Shown here: positions 49,417 through 61,969 of the stretch, one piece after another
How the letters are laid out: each line of letters opens with the position of its first letter
Position numbering within the stretch: position 1 is the first letter of the stretch
Source: CAKZLS01 sp963786305
GTDB taxonomy: Bacteria > Pseudomonadota > Alphaproteobacteria > Rhodospirillales > Defluviicoccaceae
Direction: 5' to 3'
DNA: 64,000 nt
Assembly: GCA_963786305.1 (NCBI GenBank)
Contig: CAWAYL010000002.1
Location: forward strand, 1-64,000
Position numbers and translations under genes: made by a program
The notes under the pieces: model-generated
Seen by the model: the letters and a program-made list of their open reading frames with translations, nothing else
Databases searched by the model: none
What the model was told of the DNA's origin: nothing

Positions 49417-49752
49417 TCAGTCGCCCTCGCCGGGATTGGCACTGAATTCTTTTTCCTTGTCCGGTTTGCCGGCCCAGTCGTCGGCATCCGGCGGTGCGTC
49501 CCGCTTGCGCGTGATATTGGGCCATATCTCGGCGTATTTGGTGTTGATTTCCAGCCAATGGGCCAAGTCCGGTTCCGTATCGGGGACAATGGCTTCGACC
49601 GGACATTCCGGTTCACAGACACCGCAGTCGATGCATTCGTCGGGATGGATGACCAGCATATTCTCGCCTTCGTAGAAACAATCCACCGGGCAGACTTCGA
49701 CGCAATCCGTATATTTGCACCGGATGCAGTTCTCCGTGACGATGTAGGTCAT
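49417..49752 (-). CDS. fdxA: Seven-iron ferredoxin FdxA ([3Fe-4S][4Fe-4S])
   Basis: Intact 111-residue ferredoxin nearly identical in pattern to Azotobacter ferredoxin I: NCIRCKYTDCVEVCPVDCFY and HPDECIDCGVCEPECPVEAI supply both clusters. The charged C-terminal extension is as usual. It carries electrons at low potential; the partner is not evident here. Order helicase-hslR-terB-fdxA-carD is a frequent alphaproteobacterial neighbourhood. Confidence 0.96.
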   Translation of the reverse strand: MTYIVTENCIRCKYTDCVEVCPVDCFYEGENMLVIHPDECIDCGVCEPECPVEAIVPDTEPDLAHWLEINTKYAEIWPNITRKRDAPPDADDWAGKPDKEKEFSANPGEGD

Positions 49753-49819
49753 AAGGTACTCCGTTGATCCTCTTGCGACTTTCCGGCGCCTGTTGTTCGA
49801 CCCGCGCCGGTGTCGTGCC

Positions 49820-50299
49820 TTAAATATCTTGGCGCTGGGTGACCCGCTTGCGGGCCGCGCCGCTGTCGCGGTCGCTGACGTGCAGCAGGCCGGCGACGCG
49901 CCGAATCAGATTGGATTCGTAATGATGGACGTCTCCATCCGCATAAACCACTTCCCAAAGCATTTCTATGATCTTGACGCGTTCCTCGGGACCCAGGTTG
50001 TCATTGATGACGCGGGTGAACGCAAAAAGCTGCGTCGATTCGGCCGCTTCCCTATGTCCCTCCTCCAGCAGTTCCTCGACTTCGTCTCCGCTCAACTCGA
50101 AATGCGCCTGCAGCAGGCGGCGAATGGTCCGGGTTTCGTCCTCGGCGACGACACCGTCCAGCGCCGCGGCATGAGCCAGCAATCCAGCCGCCGCCAGTCG
50201 CAATTCGCGCTCGCCGCATGTCTCGTTTCTGTCGGCGCGCCCGCTTTCGCCGCCACCGAATAAGGCCATCAATCGCTCGATCATGATGTTGGGTATCAT
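49820..50299 (-). CDS. TerB-like (tellurite resistance TerB) domain protein
   Basis: Intact 159 residues, all helical: LAAAGLLAHAAALDGVVAED, ETRTIRRLLQAHFELSGDEV and MLWEVVYADGDVHHYESNLI match the TerB/DjlA-type helical domain with its acidic metal-binding positions (D-G-V, D-G-D). Despite the family name, a role in tellurite resistance is not implied. MIERLMALFG at the sixth codon may be the real start. Confidence 0.85.
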   Translation of the reverse strand: MIPNIMIERLMALFGGGESGRADRNETCGERELRLAAAGLLAHAAALDGVVAEDETRTIRRLLQAHFELSGDEVEELLEEGHREAAESTQLFAFTRVINDNLGPEERVKIIEMLWEVVYADGDVHHYESNLIRRVAGLLHVSDRDSGAARKRVTQRQDI

Positions 50300-50352
50300 A
50301 CCGCCGGGCGGTGCTCAACCCCAACGACGGAAGGGTCAATATCGGCACTGCC

Positions 50353-50754
50353 TCAATCTTCGTTGAACTCGCGAAGCCGGTCGATGGCGCGGCGCTGCAC
50401 CTTCGTGGGACGGCCGCTTCCGGGCTCGCGCTCGGCCACTTTGTTCGGCTTCGCGGCGTCCCTGGGTTCGGCGGGTTGCGGCGGCTCGAGGTCGTCGTAA
50501 AGCGTGCGCGCTTCGGTTGCCGGCCCCCGGCGCGTGCCGAGCGCCGCGACCCGGATCACCCGAATGTGCGGTCCCTTCGGGAACGTGAGCACGTCGCCCG
50601 GTTTCAGAACGTAGTGCGCTTTCTTGACGATGGCGCCATTGACCCGCAGGCGCCCGGATGCGCACAGCCGCGTCGCCAGGGTTCGGCTCTTGCAGAAACG
50701 AGCATACCACAGCCATTTGTCGAGCCGTAGGTTTTCAGGCGGGGCGCCGGTCAT
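50353..50754 (-). CDS. hslR: S4-domain RNA-binding heat-shock protein HslR (Hsp15-like)
   Basis: 133 residues with the S4 motif at the start (LRLDKWLWYARFCKSRTLAT, RLCASGRLRVNGAIVKKAHY) and a charged tail. Hsp15 homologues recycle stalled 50S-nascent chain complexes. The frame is open far upstream, but ATG 50754 overlaps the helicase stop (ATGA) and matches family length. Confidence 0.9.
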   Translation of the reverse strand: MTGAPPENLRLDKWLWYARFCKSRTLATRLCASGRLRVNGAIVKKAHYVLKPGDVLTFPKGPHIRVIRVAALGTRRGPATEARTLYDDLEPPQPAEPRDAAKPNKVAEREPGSGRPTKVQRRAIDRLREFNED

Positions 50755-53363
50755 TTGGGACCGTGCAGCCCGCGAAGCCCGGCGAACGGCGAGTCGACGG
50801 CCACCGCCGCCTTGTCCTTGTCCGCCCGCCGTCGCGCCCGTTTGGCGTCCTTCGATCGCCGCTTTTTGACGCGGCTGAACGTCAACGCCGTGTCCGTCCT
50901 CCCGGTCGCCCGGCGTCGCGCGGTATCCCAGCGCGGACAGGATCCCGGGCATCTCCGCCAGGGTGCATCCCGCCAGGGACAGCAGATCGGAGAGGGCGTT
51001 GAAGTCGCCGTCCCGCGCCATGGCGAACGCCCGCGCCGCCAGGCGTTCGACGATATCGATCCTGACCGCCCGATTGCCCAGCGGCCGGTAACCGACGGCC
51101 TCGTAAAAGCCGAGGGGACACCGCGGGATCGAGGCGCACGGAGGTTCGCCCGGGCGGCGGCGGGGCCGGCATCTCGCATCCGTGATGCAGGGCCCACAGC
51201 AATCCGCGCAGCGAGACGGCGGCGGGCTTGAGCAAAGCCGGGAAGTAGATGCTCTCCCGCCCGATACGGAGCCCGAGATCCCGCAGCGACCGGCGGTCGG
51301 CGGTGCTCAAGGCCGTGACCTGGTCCATCGCCGCGTCGCGCCGCAGCGATCCGAGCGCTTCGGCGGTCTGAAAGAGCAGCCCCCGCGGCGCCCCCGAGAC
51401 CGCCGCGTCCGACAGCGACAACAAAGGCGCCAGGGACGCGGTCAGGTATGATCTCAGCCATCTGTCGACGCGCTGGCGAATGGTCTCCGACGCCCGGCCG
51501 TCGAGAAGATCGCTGGGCAAGGGTTCGACCCGCGGGCGCAGAATGTCCGACCCGGCGACCAGCCGGGCGACGGCGTGCTCGCGCCACGCGATACGGTTGT
51601 CGCCGGAGTGCGTGCCGGAGAGCGTGCCGGAGAGCGTGAATGCGTCGTCGCCGTCGTCGGCGAGCTGGCGGACACGGCGGCGGATCTCGCCGCGCAGCGC
51701 GCGGATCGCGGCCGAGGTGACGGCCCGCCCGGCGCCCCGGCCGTCACCGGCGCCGATGGCATCGACGCCCGGGTCGGCGGTGAACCGGAAGCCTTCCAGC
51801 ATGCCGACGAAATGCCCTTCCACGAGAACCTCGCCCGACGCGCCGACCGCCGCCAACAGTTCCTGGCGGTCCTTGAGCCGGCCCACCAGAACCGCCGTGC
51901 GGCGATCGACGAACCGCTGGATCAGGCGTTCATGCAAGGCGTCGGACAGGGTGTCCTCGATGCCGCGTGTTCGTTCGCGCCAGTACGGAGCGTCGGCCAG
52001 CCACGCGCTCTGATGGGAGACGTAGGTCCAGGTCCGGATGTTGGCGATGCGTTGCATCAGGACTTCGATGTCGCCGTCGACGCGGTCGATGCGATCCACC
52101 TGGCGGGCCACCCAATCGGCGGGAAGGCGGCCGCCGCCATGGCCGCCGCTGCCGCCACCGTCGCCGTCGCTCATCAGATAGCGGTAAATCCGTCCCAGAA
52201 GCCGCGCGTGGGCATCGTGCGCCACCTTGCCGAAATCCGGAATGCGGCAGATTTCCCAAAGCAGGCGAATGGCGTCGGCGCCGTGCGCGAGCCTGACGAT
52301 GTCCGGTTCCTTCGAGAGCGTCGCGAGCACAAGCTCGTCATCGGCCTCGCGCGCCTTGAGCAGCCCCGGCTTGTCGGGCGGCCGCGCCAGGCTCGCTTTC
52401 AGAACGGCGAGGGAGGTGAATTTGAGATCGGCGTTGCGCCAGATACAGATACTTCAGCGGATCGAACGCGTGGCTCTCGATCCGCTCGGCGGTGTCCGCG
52501 TCCATCGGGCCGATATCGGCCGTCGTGCCGAACGTCCCGTCGTTCATGTGCCGGCCGGCGCGGCCGGCGATCTGCGCCAGTTCCGACGCCGTCAATCGCC
52601 GCGGCGCGCGGCCGTCGAATTTTCGGGTGGCGGCGAAGGCCACATGATCGACCTTCATGTTGAGGCCCATCCCGATGGCGTCGGTGGCCACCAGGTAGTC
52701 CACCTCGCCGGCCTGGTACATGGCGACCTGGGAATTCCGGGTGCGCGGACTGAGGGCGCCGAGCACGATGGCGGCGCCGCCCCGCTGGCGGCGGATCAAC
52801 TCGGCGATGGCGTAGACCTCGGAGATGCTGAAGCCGACCACGGCGCTGCGCGGCGGCAGCCGGGAAATCTTCGTCTGACCGCTGTAGCGCAGCGTCGAAA
52901 AGCGCGGCCGGCTCATGAACTCCGCCTCGGGCACCAGGCGGCGGAGCAGCCCTCGGGCGGTTTCGGCGCCCATGAACATGGTTTCCAGCGATCCGCGCGC
53001 GTCCAGCAGCCGTTCCGTAAAGACGTGGCCGCGGTCCGGATCGGCGCACATCTGAATCTCGTCGATGCCGAGAAACGCGACCTGCCGGGTCAACGGCATG
53101 GATTCGACGGTACACAAAAAATACCGGGCATCGGGGGGAACGATCTTCTCCTCGCCGGTAATCAGCGCGACCTGGCGCGGACCCTTGATGTTGACGGCCC
53201 GGTCATAGTTTTCCCGGGCCAGGAGCCGCAGCGGAAATCCGATCATTCCGGACTCGTAACCCAGCATGCGCTCCATGGCCAGGTGCGTCTTTCCGGTGTT
53301 GGTGGGCCCGAGGACAGCCACGACGCGAGAGAGACGACCCGGCGGCTGGGTGGTGATCTGCAT
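50751..53363 (-). CDS. Suv3-like DEAD/DEAH RNA helicase (frameshifted)
   Basis: About 870 residues. N-terminal helicase core: VVAVLGPTNTGKTHLAMERM (Walker A, residues 10-29), FLGIDEIQMCADPDRGHVFT (DEIQ box), VVGFSISEVYAIAELIRRQ, YLVATDAIGMGLNMKVDHVA and ASELAQIAGRAGRH (motif VI). This is the mitochondrial Suv3 type found in alphaproteobacteria. The long C-terminal region is Arg/Ala rich and ends in a very basic tail (SRVKKRRSKDAKRARRRADK). Breaks lie near 52425, 51135 and 50880. ATG 53363 (MQITTQPPGRLSRVV) is preferred to 53408. Probable role in RNA decay, by family. Confidence 0.87.
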
Positions 53364-53441
53364 GGCCTGAACTTTGCCTTTTTGACACGCGAAAGCAAGC
53401 GGGGACATCCGAAAGCAAGCGGGAAGGCGGACGGCGAACGC

Positions 53442-54291
53442 CTACTCCGCTCGCGACCGCATTTCGCTGCAGCCGGGCGCGAATATCGCCGGCGCGGGTC
53501 TCCAGCGCCGCGGCTTCGTCCGCCGCGATCGGTCTCGCGCAGAACGACGCGCCAGCTTCTCCAGCGGTCTGGGCCACGCCCGGGTTCTCCGGCCCCAGCC
53601 TCTTTTCCTGGATCGCCAACGCGCGCCGCAACAGCGGTTCCGCGTCTTCGGGGCGGTCCTCGTCGACGATACAGCGTGGCCAGCTTGTCGAGGCTCGTGG
53701 CCACCTGCGGGTGCTCGGGTCCGAGGGTGGTCTCGAAGATCCCCTGGGCGCGCATGTACAGCGGCCGTGCCGCGTCGTAGTCGCCCTGAACGCGATAAAG
53801 CTCGGCCATGTTGGTCAGGCTCAGGGCGACGCTGGCATGATTGGCGCCGTACGCGCCCTCGAGAATGGCCAGCGCCCGCTTCTGCGCGGTCTCCGCCTCG
53901 TTCGTAACCGCTGCTGCGTCCGGTAAAGGGCCGCGAGATTGTTGAGGCTCATGGCCACGTTCGGGTGATCCTCGGTGAGCAGGTTTCCCCAGGTGGCGAT
54001 GGCGCGCCGGTAAAGCGGCTCGGCTTCCGCGAAGCGGCCCTGCGTCTGATACAAAAGGGCGAGATAGTTCAGGGTATAGGGAAGGTGCGGGTCTCCGGGG
54101 CCGATATTCCGCGCTTCTTCGAGCGCGGCGAGGACCTCGCGTTCCGCCTCGGCATCGTTGCCGCGTTCGTGCGCCGCCCGGGCGGCTTCCATGTAGTCCT
54201 TCCAGGTATCGGCGCGGACCGCCGCCGGGGCGAACGCGAGCATCAGCCACAGGCAGAAAACGGCCGAACGGCATGCAAACCTGTAAAGCAT
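53442..54291 (-). CDS. Secreted kinesin-light-chain-type TPR protein (frameshifted)
   Basis: Begins with a signal peptide (SAVFCLWLMLAFAPAAVRAD), then repeated 42-residue TPR units: LPYTLNYLALLYQTQGRFAE, NVAMSLNNLAALYRTQQR, SVALSLTNMAELYRVQGDYD and QVATSLDKLATLYR, each preceded by a G-P-x-H-P turn. Breaks lie near 53935, 53690 and 53500. A TAG at 53442 in the third frame gives the most natural end (about 283 residues). Periplasmic protein-protein interaction is likely; no specific partner is visible. Confidence 0.7.
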
Positions 54292-54346
54292 CGAACCTTC
54301 CACCGGGCGCCTCACTTCGCAAGCGGGACAAGCTGCGGGGCGGCGA

Positions 54347-55021
54347 TCAGCGTCCATCGACCATCGGCACGAAGGCTACCGGCAGCTTGCGCTCCTTGTC
54401 GAGGGTTCCGTCATCACGTTTGACGCAGCGGTACAGCATCTGGGTCTCGTTGCGTTCGCCCACGGGAATGACCATGCGGCCGCCGGGTTTCAGCTGGTCC
54501 ACCAGGGCTCGCGGGGATCCGCGGCGGCGCCGACGTCACCATCACCGCGTCGAACGGCGCCGCTTCGGGCCAGCCCTCGTAGCCGTCGCCGATGCGCGCT
54601 CTCGATGTTGTCGTAGCCGAGTTCGCGGAGGCGCCGGGCGGCGTCCTCGGCGAGTTCCCGGACGACCTCCACGGTGTAGACCCGCCCCGCGACCTCGGCA
54701 AGAACCGCGGCCTGATAGCCGCAGCCGGTGCCGATTTCCAGAACCCGGTCGCCGGGCTCGAGATCCAGGAGATCGGTCATGACCGCCACGATGTAGGGCT
54801 GCGAGATCGTCTGCCCGTGGCCGATGGCCAGCGGCCGGTTGACGTAGGCCAAATGCAGCTCGGCGGGTGGCACGAATGCATGCCGCGGCACCTTGGCCAT
54901 GGCCGCCATGACCCGGTCCGAATACGCCGCCGCGCCCGGTCCAGCCCTGCGTTTCGCGGGCCTCGGCTTCGATCTCCTGCAGCAAGCGCCGGCGTGGCCC
55001 GGCGAAACTCTCGTCATTCAT
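54347..55021 (-). CDS. pcm: Protein-L-isoaspartate O-methyltransferase Pcm (frameshifted)
   Basis: Repairs isoaspartyl residues using SAM. VPRHAFVPPAELHLAYVNRP, AIGHGQTISQPYIVAVMTDL (substrate motif), VLEIGTGCGYQAAVLAEVAG (SAM motif I) and VYTVEVVRELAEDAARRLRE are all characteristic. The end GGRMVIPVG-type strand, then KLPVAFVPMVDGR, is read in another frame. Breaks lie near 54935, 54595 and 54500. Repaired length is about 224 residues. ATG 55021 (MNDESFAGPRRR) is the natural start. Confidence 0.88.
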
Positions 55022-55167
55022 GGCCTTGAGATTCCCCGCTTGGCCGAGCGTTTCGAGCACGCTCGCGATCGCCCCGGCGCCGGGTGCTTGCGAATGGCGG
55101 CATCATCGCACATATCACGGCCCGAGTAGGTTACCATCTAAACTCCAACGGGGGATGACGCCACACC

Positions 55168-57048
55168 ATGACGCAGGAGACGTTCACATTTCAGACCGAA
55201 GTCAGCAAGCTGCTCGACATCGTTGCCCACTCTCTCTACACCCACAAGGAAATCTTCCTCCGCGAGCTCATATCCAACGCCTCCGACGCGTGCGACCGCT
55301 TGCGCTATCTGGCGCTGACCGAACCGGACCTGATTGCCGGCGATCCCGATTTCAAGATCCGCCTCGTCGTCGACAAGGACGCCAAGACCCTCAGCATTAT
55401 CGATAACGGCATCGGCCTCAACCGCCAGGACCTGGTGGATACGCTGGGCACCATCGCGCGGTCCGGCACCCAGAACTTCGCCGCCCAACTCACCGGCGAC
55501 TCGAAGAAGGACGTGGCGCTGATCGGCCAGTTCGGGGTCGGCTTCTATTCGGCGTTCATGGTGGCCGACAAGGTCGACGTGCTGACCCGCAAGGCCGGCG
55601 AGCACGCAGGCATGGCTGTGGAGTTCCGACGGCAAGGGCGAGTTCACCATCGAGGAAGCGTCCCGCGACGAACGCGGCACATCGGTCATCGTCCATCTCA
55701 ACAAGGACGCGCACGAGTTTCTCGAGGAGATGCGCCTTCGCAACGTGGTCAAGACCTATTCCGACCATATCGGCTTTCCCATCGAGTTCGGCGACGCCGA
55801 GGGCGCCGAGACGATGAACGCCGCGTCGTCGCTGTGGACGCGCGCCAAGAAGGACATCACCGAGGAGCAGTACAAGGAATTCTACCATCACGTGGGCCAC
55901 GCCTTCGACGACCCGTGGCTCACCCTGCACAACCGGGTCGAGGGCGTGCTGTCCTACACCAGCTTGCTGTTCGTTCCGTCGGCGCCGCCGTTCGACCTGT
56001 TCCAGCCGGAACGCAAGGGCCACGTCAAACTCTACGTCAAGCGGGTGTTCATCACCGACGACTGCGAGGGGCTGTTGCCGCCGTATCTCCGGTTCCTGCG
56101 CGGCGTCGTCGACTCCGAGGACCTGCCGCTCAACATCAGCCGCGAGACGTTCCAGCACGACCCGCGCCTCGCCAAGATGCGCGCCGGCCTGGTCAAGCGT
56201 GTGCTCGATGCGCTGGAGAAGAAGGCGGAGAAGGCACCGGAGGAATTCGAGACATTCTGGGATAATTTCGGCGCCGTTCTCAAGGAAGGCATCTACGAGG
56301 ATTTCGAAAACCGCGACCGGATCCTGAAACTGTGCCGGTTCCACAGCACGGCGGGCGACGGCCTGACGACGCTGCAAGCCTACGTCGAGCGGATGAAGGA
56401 GGGTCAGGACGCCATCTACACCATCAGCGGCGAGCAGCTCGCCGGATTGCGCCGGAGCCCGCAGCTCGAGGGGTTCAAGGCCAAGGGCGTGGAGGTCCTG
56501 TTGCTCACCGATCCCATCGACGAATTCTGGACCCAGGCCGTCGGGACCTTCCAGGAGAAGCCGTTCAAGTCGGCGGCCGCGGCCGGGGCCGACCTGAGCA
56601 AGATCGCCGCCGGCGACGGCGGCGACGGATGCCAAGGCCGAAGACGAACCGCCGGCCGGCCTCGACCGGCTGATCGCCGCGCTCAAAGCGTACTGGGCGA
56701 GGTCGGTCAAGGACGTCCGGGCATCGGAGCGTTTGACCGACAGCGCCGTGTGCCTGGTGGCGGCCGAGGGGGACATGGACATTTACATGGAGAAGCTGCT
56801 CAAACAGAGCCAGCGTCTGGGCGCCGACGTCGCGACGGCGCGCATTCTCGAACTGAACCCGGGACATCCGCTGATCAAGCGGCTGGCGAGCCTGGCGGAC
56901 GCGGACGGCGCGGAGGCGACATTGGCGGACGCGGCGTATCTGCTTCTGGATCAGGCGCGCATCATCGAGGGAGAAATTCCCGGCCGACCCGGTGGCATTC
57001 TCGCAGAGACTGGCTTCGGTGATGGAGAAGGGGCTGGCGGCGTCTTGA
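55168..57048 (+). CDS. htpG: Molecular chaperone HtpG (Hsp90), frameshifted
   Basis: ATP-dependent cytosolic chaperone. The N-terminal GHKL ATPase has IFLRELISNASDACDRLRYL, SIIDNGIGLNRQDLVDTLGT and VALIGQFGVGFYSAFMVADK. The middle domain has KLYVKRVFITDDCEGLLPPY and DLPLNISRETFQHDP. The C-terminal dimer domain ends EGEIPADPVAFSQRLASVME after a shift near 56980, giving a stop at 57048 rather than the longer read-through to 57179. Other breaks lie near 55620 and 56630. Repaired length is about 626 residues, normal for HtpG. Confidence 0.95.
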
Positions 57049-57209
57049 TCGGCGGCGATTCCGCCGCCGCGGCCCACGCCGCGTTTGCGGCAGGGCCGCA
57101 CGTCGAGCCCTCTGAAGGGCATGGCGCGCCGGTGTCTGGTACGCGACCGGTGTCTGGCACGCGGCCGGCACCCGCGTGAGCGGACCGCGATCGGCGCGCG
57201 TCATCTGGG

Positions 57210-57449
57210 CTAGCGCGAACGAAGCCCTTCACGGGTGGCGACGATGAGCGTGCGCAGCGCCGCCGAATTGACGCCGTCGCAGCGCATGATCGCTTCCGTC
57301 ACCGGATCCTTCAGCAAATCTTCCAACCGAGGTTCCGTACCTCCTTCCGAATAGGGATCATTTCTTCGTGGCCGCCTCCGGGGCAATCGCGATCGGAGAT
57401 GGCGCGCTTCTTTAGCTTTCGGCCTGTGGTCAGCCTTTAAACCAAACAT
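57210..57449 (-). CDS. Small conserved-looking protein of unknown function
   Basis: 79 residues from ATG 57449 (MFGLKADHRPKAK), preceded by GGGAGG. The C-terminal half (EPRLEDLLKDPVTEAIMRCD, GVNSAALRTLIVATREGLR) looks like a folded helical pair and resembles short proteins common in Rhodospirillales. The middle is very arginine rich and may be read in the wrong frame given the indel rate here. Function is unknown. Confidence 0.55.
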   Translation of the reverse strand: MFGLKADHRPKAKEARHLRSRLPRRRPRRNDPYSEGGTEPRLEDLLKDPVTEAIMRCDGVNSAALRTLIVATREGLRSR

Positions 57450-57742
57450 CGCATCCTCCCTAGCAACATCGATAAACCTTGTCGTTGATGGCCGGCTTGT
57501 TCGTTCAAAACACACCTCACCATCGCGCAGGCACTTCATTCTTATTCGGTGTTGGCTAAGTATTCTTTAGTTTTCTTGGACGTTTTGTTACACAATTGTG
57601 TTCACGGAACTCCTCGCTATTAACCAATTTTGGACTTTTGCGAGGCCAAATTCCGCCCCATAGAGGGCATTATAGCATTCGCGTGCGCAAAAACAAGCGG
57701 AATGGTAGAATGATCCGGTATCTGAAACACTTTTGAAGAGTT
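57450..57742. promoter_or_regulatory. A+T-rich intergenic region with a perfect 12-base palindrome
   Basis: No gene is visible. This is the most A+T-rich stretch of the right half of the window and probably carries the promoter of the small minus-strand gene. The palindrome ACACAATTGTGT lies at 57590-57601, about 140 bases upstream of that gene, and could be an operator for a dimeric regulator. No binding protein can be named. Confidence 0.35.
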
Positions 57743-58498
57743 TTAATTTGCGTCCAGCATGAGCCGCGCGGCACCCAGAATCCGGCCGTTTCCGCCGGCC
57801 TGGACAATGACGGCGCACCCCGCCGGCCTTGCCGGATTCCGTCGCGGCCGGCGCCGGCAGGGATATGGACATGGCCTCGCCGTCCCAGGAGCCGATACGG
57901 GTAAAGCTGCGCACGACATTGAACGTCCGCGACGTCCGGCCCGCGGTTCTCGCCGCCGCCGACCGGCGTGACATGCTCGTGGTCGAACAGCGCCAGCCAG
58001 ACGGCCGCGTCTTCGGCGCCAGAACCGATAGCGGCGCCGATGGAGACTACCATCTGGTCGTCGGCCTCGGCGGCGGCGGCGCGCGTGATGGTCCACGGCC
58101 ACGGGGCTTCCGGCCGCGCGCGGGCAATCCGATCCAGAACGTCCTGGCGCCGGGAGCCGGCTGCCTGATAGGCGCCCTGGATCGACCACCTGCGGAGTGT
58201 AGACGTAGCGGAGCCCGAAGTCCTTGGCATAAGCCCGCTGACGCTCGCTGTTGACGGGCTGCGCGAGGGTGTCCCGCCAGCCGAGATAATCCCAGTAGTC
58301 GACGTGGTGCGAGAGCGCCAGGATGTCGTCGCGTTCGGCAAGCTCGCCGATCAGCGCGTCGGCGGGCGGGCAGGAAGAACAGCCCTGGGAGGTGAACAGC
58401 TCGACCACCGTCAGCGGCGGTTCCCCGGCCGCCAGCGGGAGCGGCGGCGAAGCGCAACGAAAGCCGCGAGAAGGGCGCGCCGGAGCGGCATTGATCAT
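57743..58498 (-). CDS. DUF1223 domain protein (secreted thioredoxin-like), frameshifted
   Basis: The conserved start of the domain is TVVELFTSQGCSSCPPADAL (C-S-S-C motif), followed by LALSHHVDYWDYLGWRDTLA and LRYVYTPQVV. The rest is read in other frames (GAYQAAGSRRQDVLDRIARA, VWLALFDHEHVTPVGGGENR, RNVVRSFTRIG, then VIVQAGGNGRILGAARLMLD). Breaks lie near 58190, 57930 and 57830. The N-terminal signal peptide is poorly resolved, so the start at 58498 is approximate. Members are periplasmic with no assigned function. Confidence 0.82.
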   Translation of the reverse strand: MINAAPARPSRGFRCASPPLPLAAGEPPLTVVELFTSQGCSSCPPADALIGELAERDDILALSHHVDYWDYLGWRDTLAQPVNSERQRAYAKDFGLRYVYTPQVVDPGRLSGSRLPAPGRSGSDCPRAAGSPVAVDHHARRRRRGRRPDGSLHRRRYRFWRRRRGRLAGAVRPRACHAGRRRREPRAGRRGRSMSCAALPVSAPGTARPCPYPCRRRPRRNPARPAGCAVIVQAGGNGRILGAARLMLDAN

Positions 58499-58575
58499 AC
58501 GGATGACACATAGCGGCCGCCGCCGCGGGCGGCCAATCACATGCCGGTGATGACGGCCCGGGCCGCTTCTCCCGA

Positions 58576-61316
<2,741 letters not shown>

Positions 61317-61471
61317 GATTTCTCTCCTCCGGGGGTCACGACCGGGTGGTTCTCAAGCATACTTCGGCGAACCTGTCCAGTCCCGTAACGACAGATGGGG
61401 CGCCGGACGCCTTTGAGCACGAACTGATTTGTGCGACTATCGCAAAAACTGTTAGGGGGCATATCCAAGTC

Positions 61472-61915
61472 ATGAGCATCCACAGAGACAGCCTGATCAT
61501 TCCGGCGCCGCCGGAGCGGATCTTCGATCTCGTCGCCGACGTGGAGCGCTACCCCGAGTTCCTGCCGCTGTGGCTGGACGCGCGGATCTACCGCCACCAG
61601 GACGAGACCACCTACTTCACCGAGCAGGAAGTGGGCCTCGGTCCGCTGCACGAGCGGTTCCGCACCAAAACCGTGATGACCCGGCCGGACATCATCGAGG
61701 TCACGTCCCATGACGGCCTGTTCCGCGATTTCCGCATCCGGTGGACCTTCGAGGACGCCGGCGTCGGCGGCAAGGCCGCGTGCCGCGCCAATGTCGCGCT
61801 CACCTGGCAGGTCCGTTCGTGGCTGATGCAGCGGGCGATCGATCTGGTCCTGCCGGAGACCGCCCGGTCCATGGTCGAGGCCTTCGCGCGGCGCGCCCGG
61901 CGGACCGAGGCCTGA
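61472..61915 (+). CDS. RatA/Coq10-like START-domain protein
   Basis: 147 residues: MSIHRDSLIIPAPPERIFDL and VADVERYPEFLPLWLDARIY at the start, TRPDIIEVTSHDGLFRDFRI, and the helix MQRAIDLVLPETARSMVEAF at the end, as in the RatA/COQ10 family. Mitochondrial Coq10 binds ubiquinone; E. coli RatA was reported to affect ribosome subunit association. For an alphaproteobacterium a quinone-binding role is as likely as a toxin. ATG 61472 was chosen over the upstream start because it matches the family. Divergent from acnA. Confidence 0.88.
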   Translation: MSIHRDSLIIPAPPERIFDLVADVERYPEFLPLWLDARIYRHQDETTYFTEQEVGLGPLHERFRTKTVMTRPDIIEVTSHDGLFRDFRIRWTFEDAGVGGKAACRANVALTWQVRSWLMQRAIDLVLPETARSMVEAFARRARRTEA

Positions 61916-61969
61916 ACCCATACATTCCGGGCGCGTTGCGCGTGTGACTTCGCCCACTCCGCGTGGTAA

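Noticed and set aside
51600..51640. Short repeat GTGCCGGAGAGC in the helicase gene as a CRISPR-like or regulatory repeat
   Set aside because: It is two or three in-frame copies of a 12-base unit inside coding sequence (L-S-G-T repeats), with no spacers or cas genes nearby.
57049..57179. HtpG extension to 57179
   Set aside because: The read-through tail is low-complexity (repeated PVSGTRP), while a shift near 56980 gives the normal HtpG ending and a stop at 57048.
61472..61915. RatA gene as half of a toxin-antitoxin pair
   Set aside because: No antitoxin-like partner is adjacent. The protein equally fits the Coq10-type quinone-binding family, so a toxin role is not supported here.
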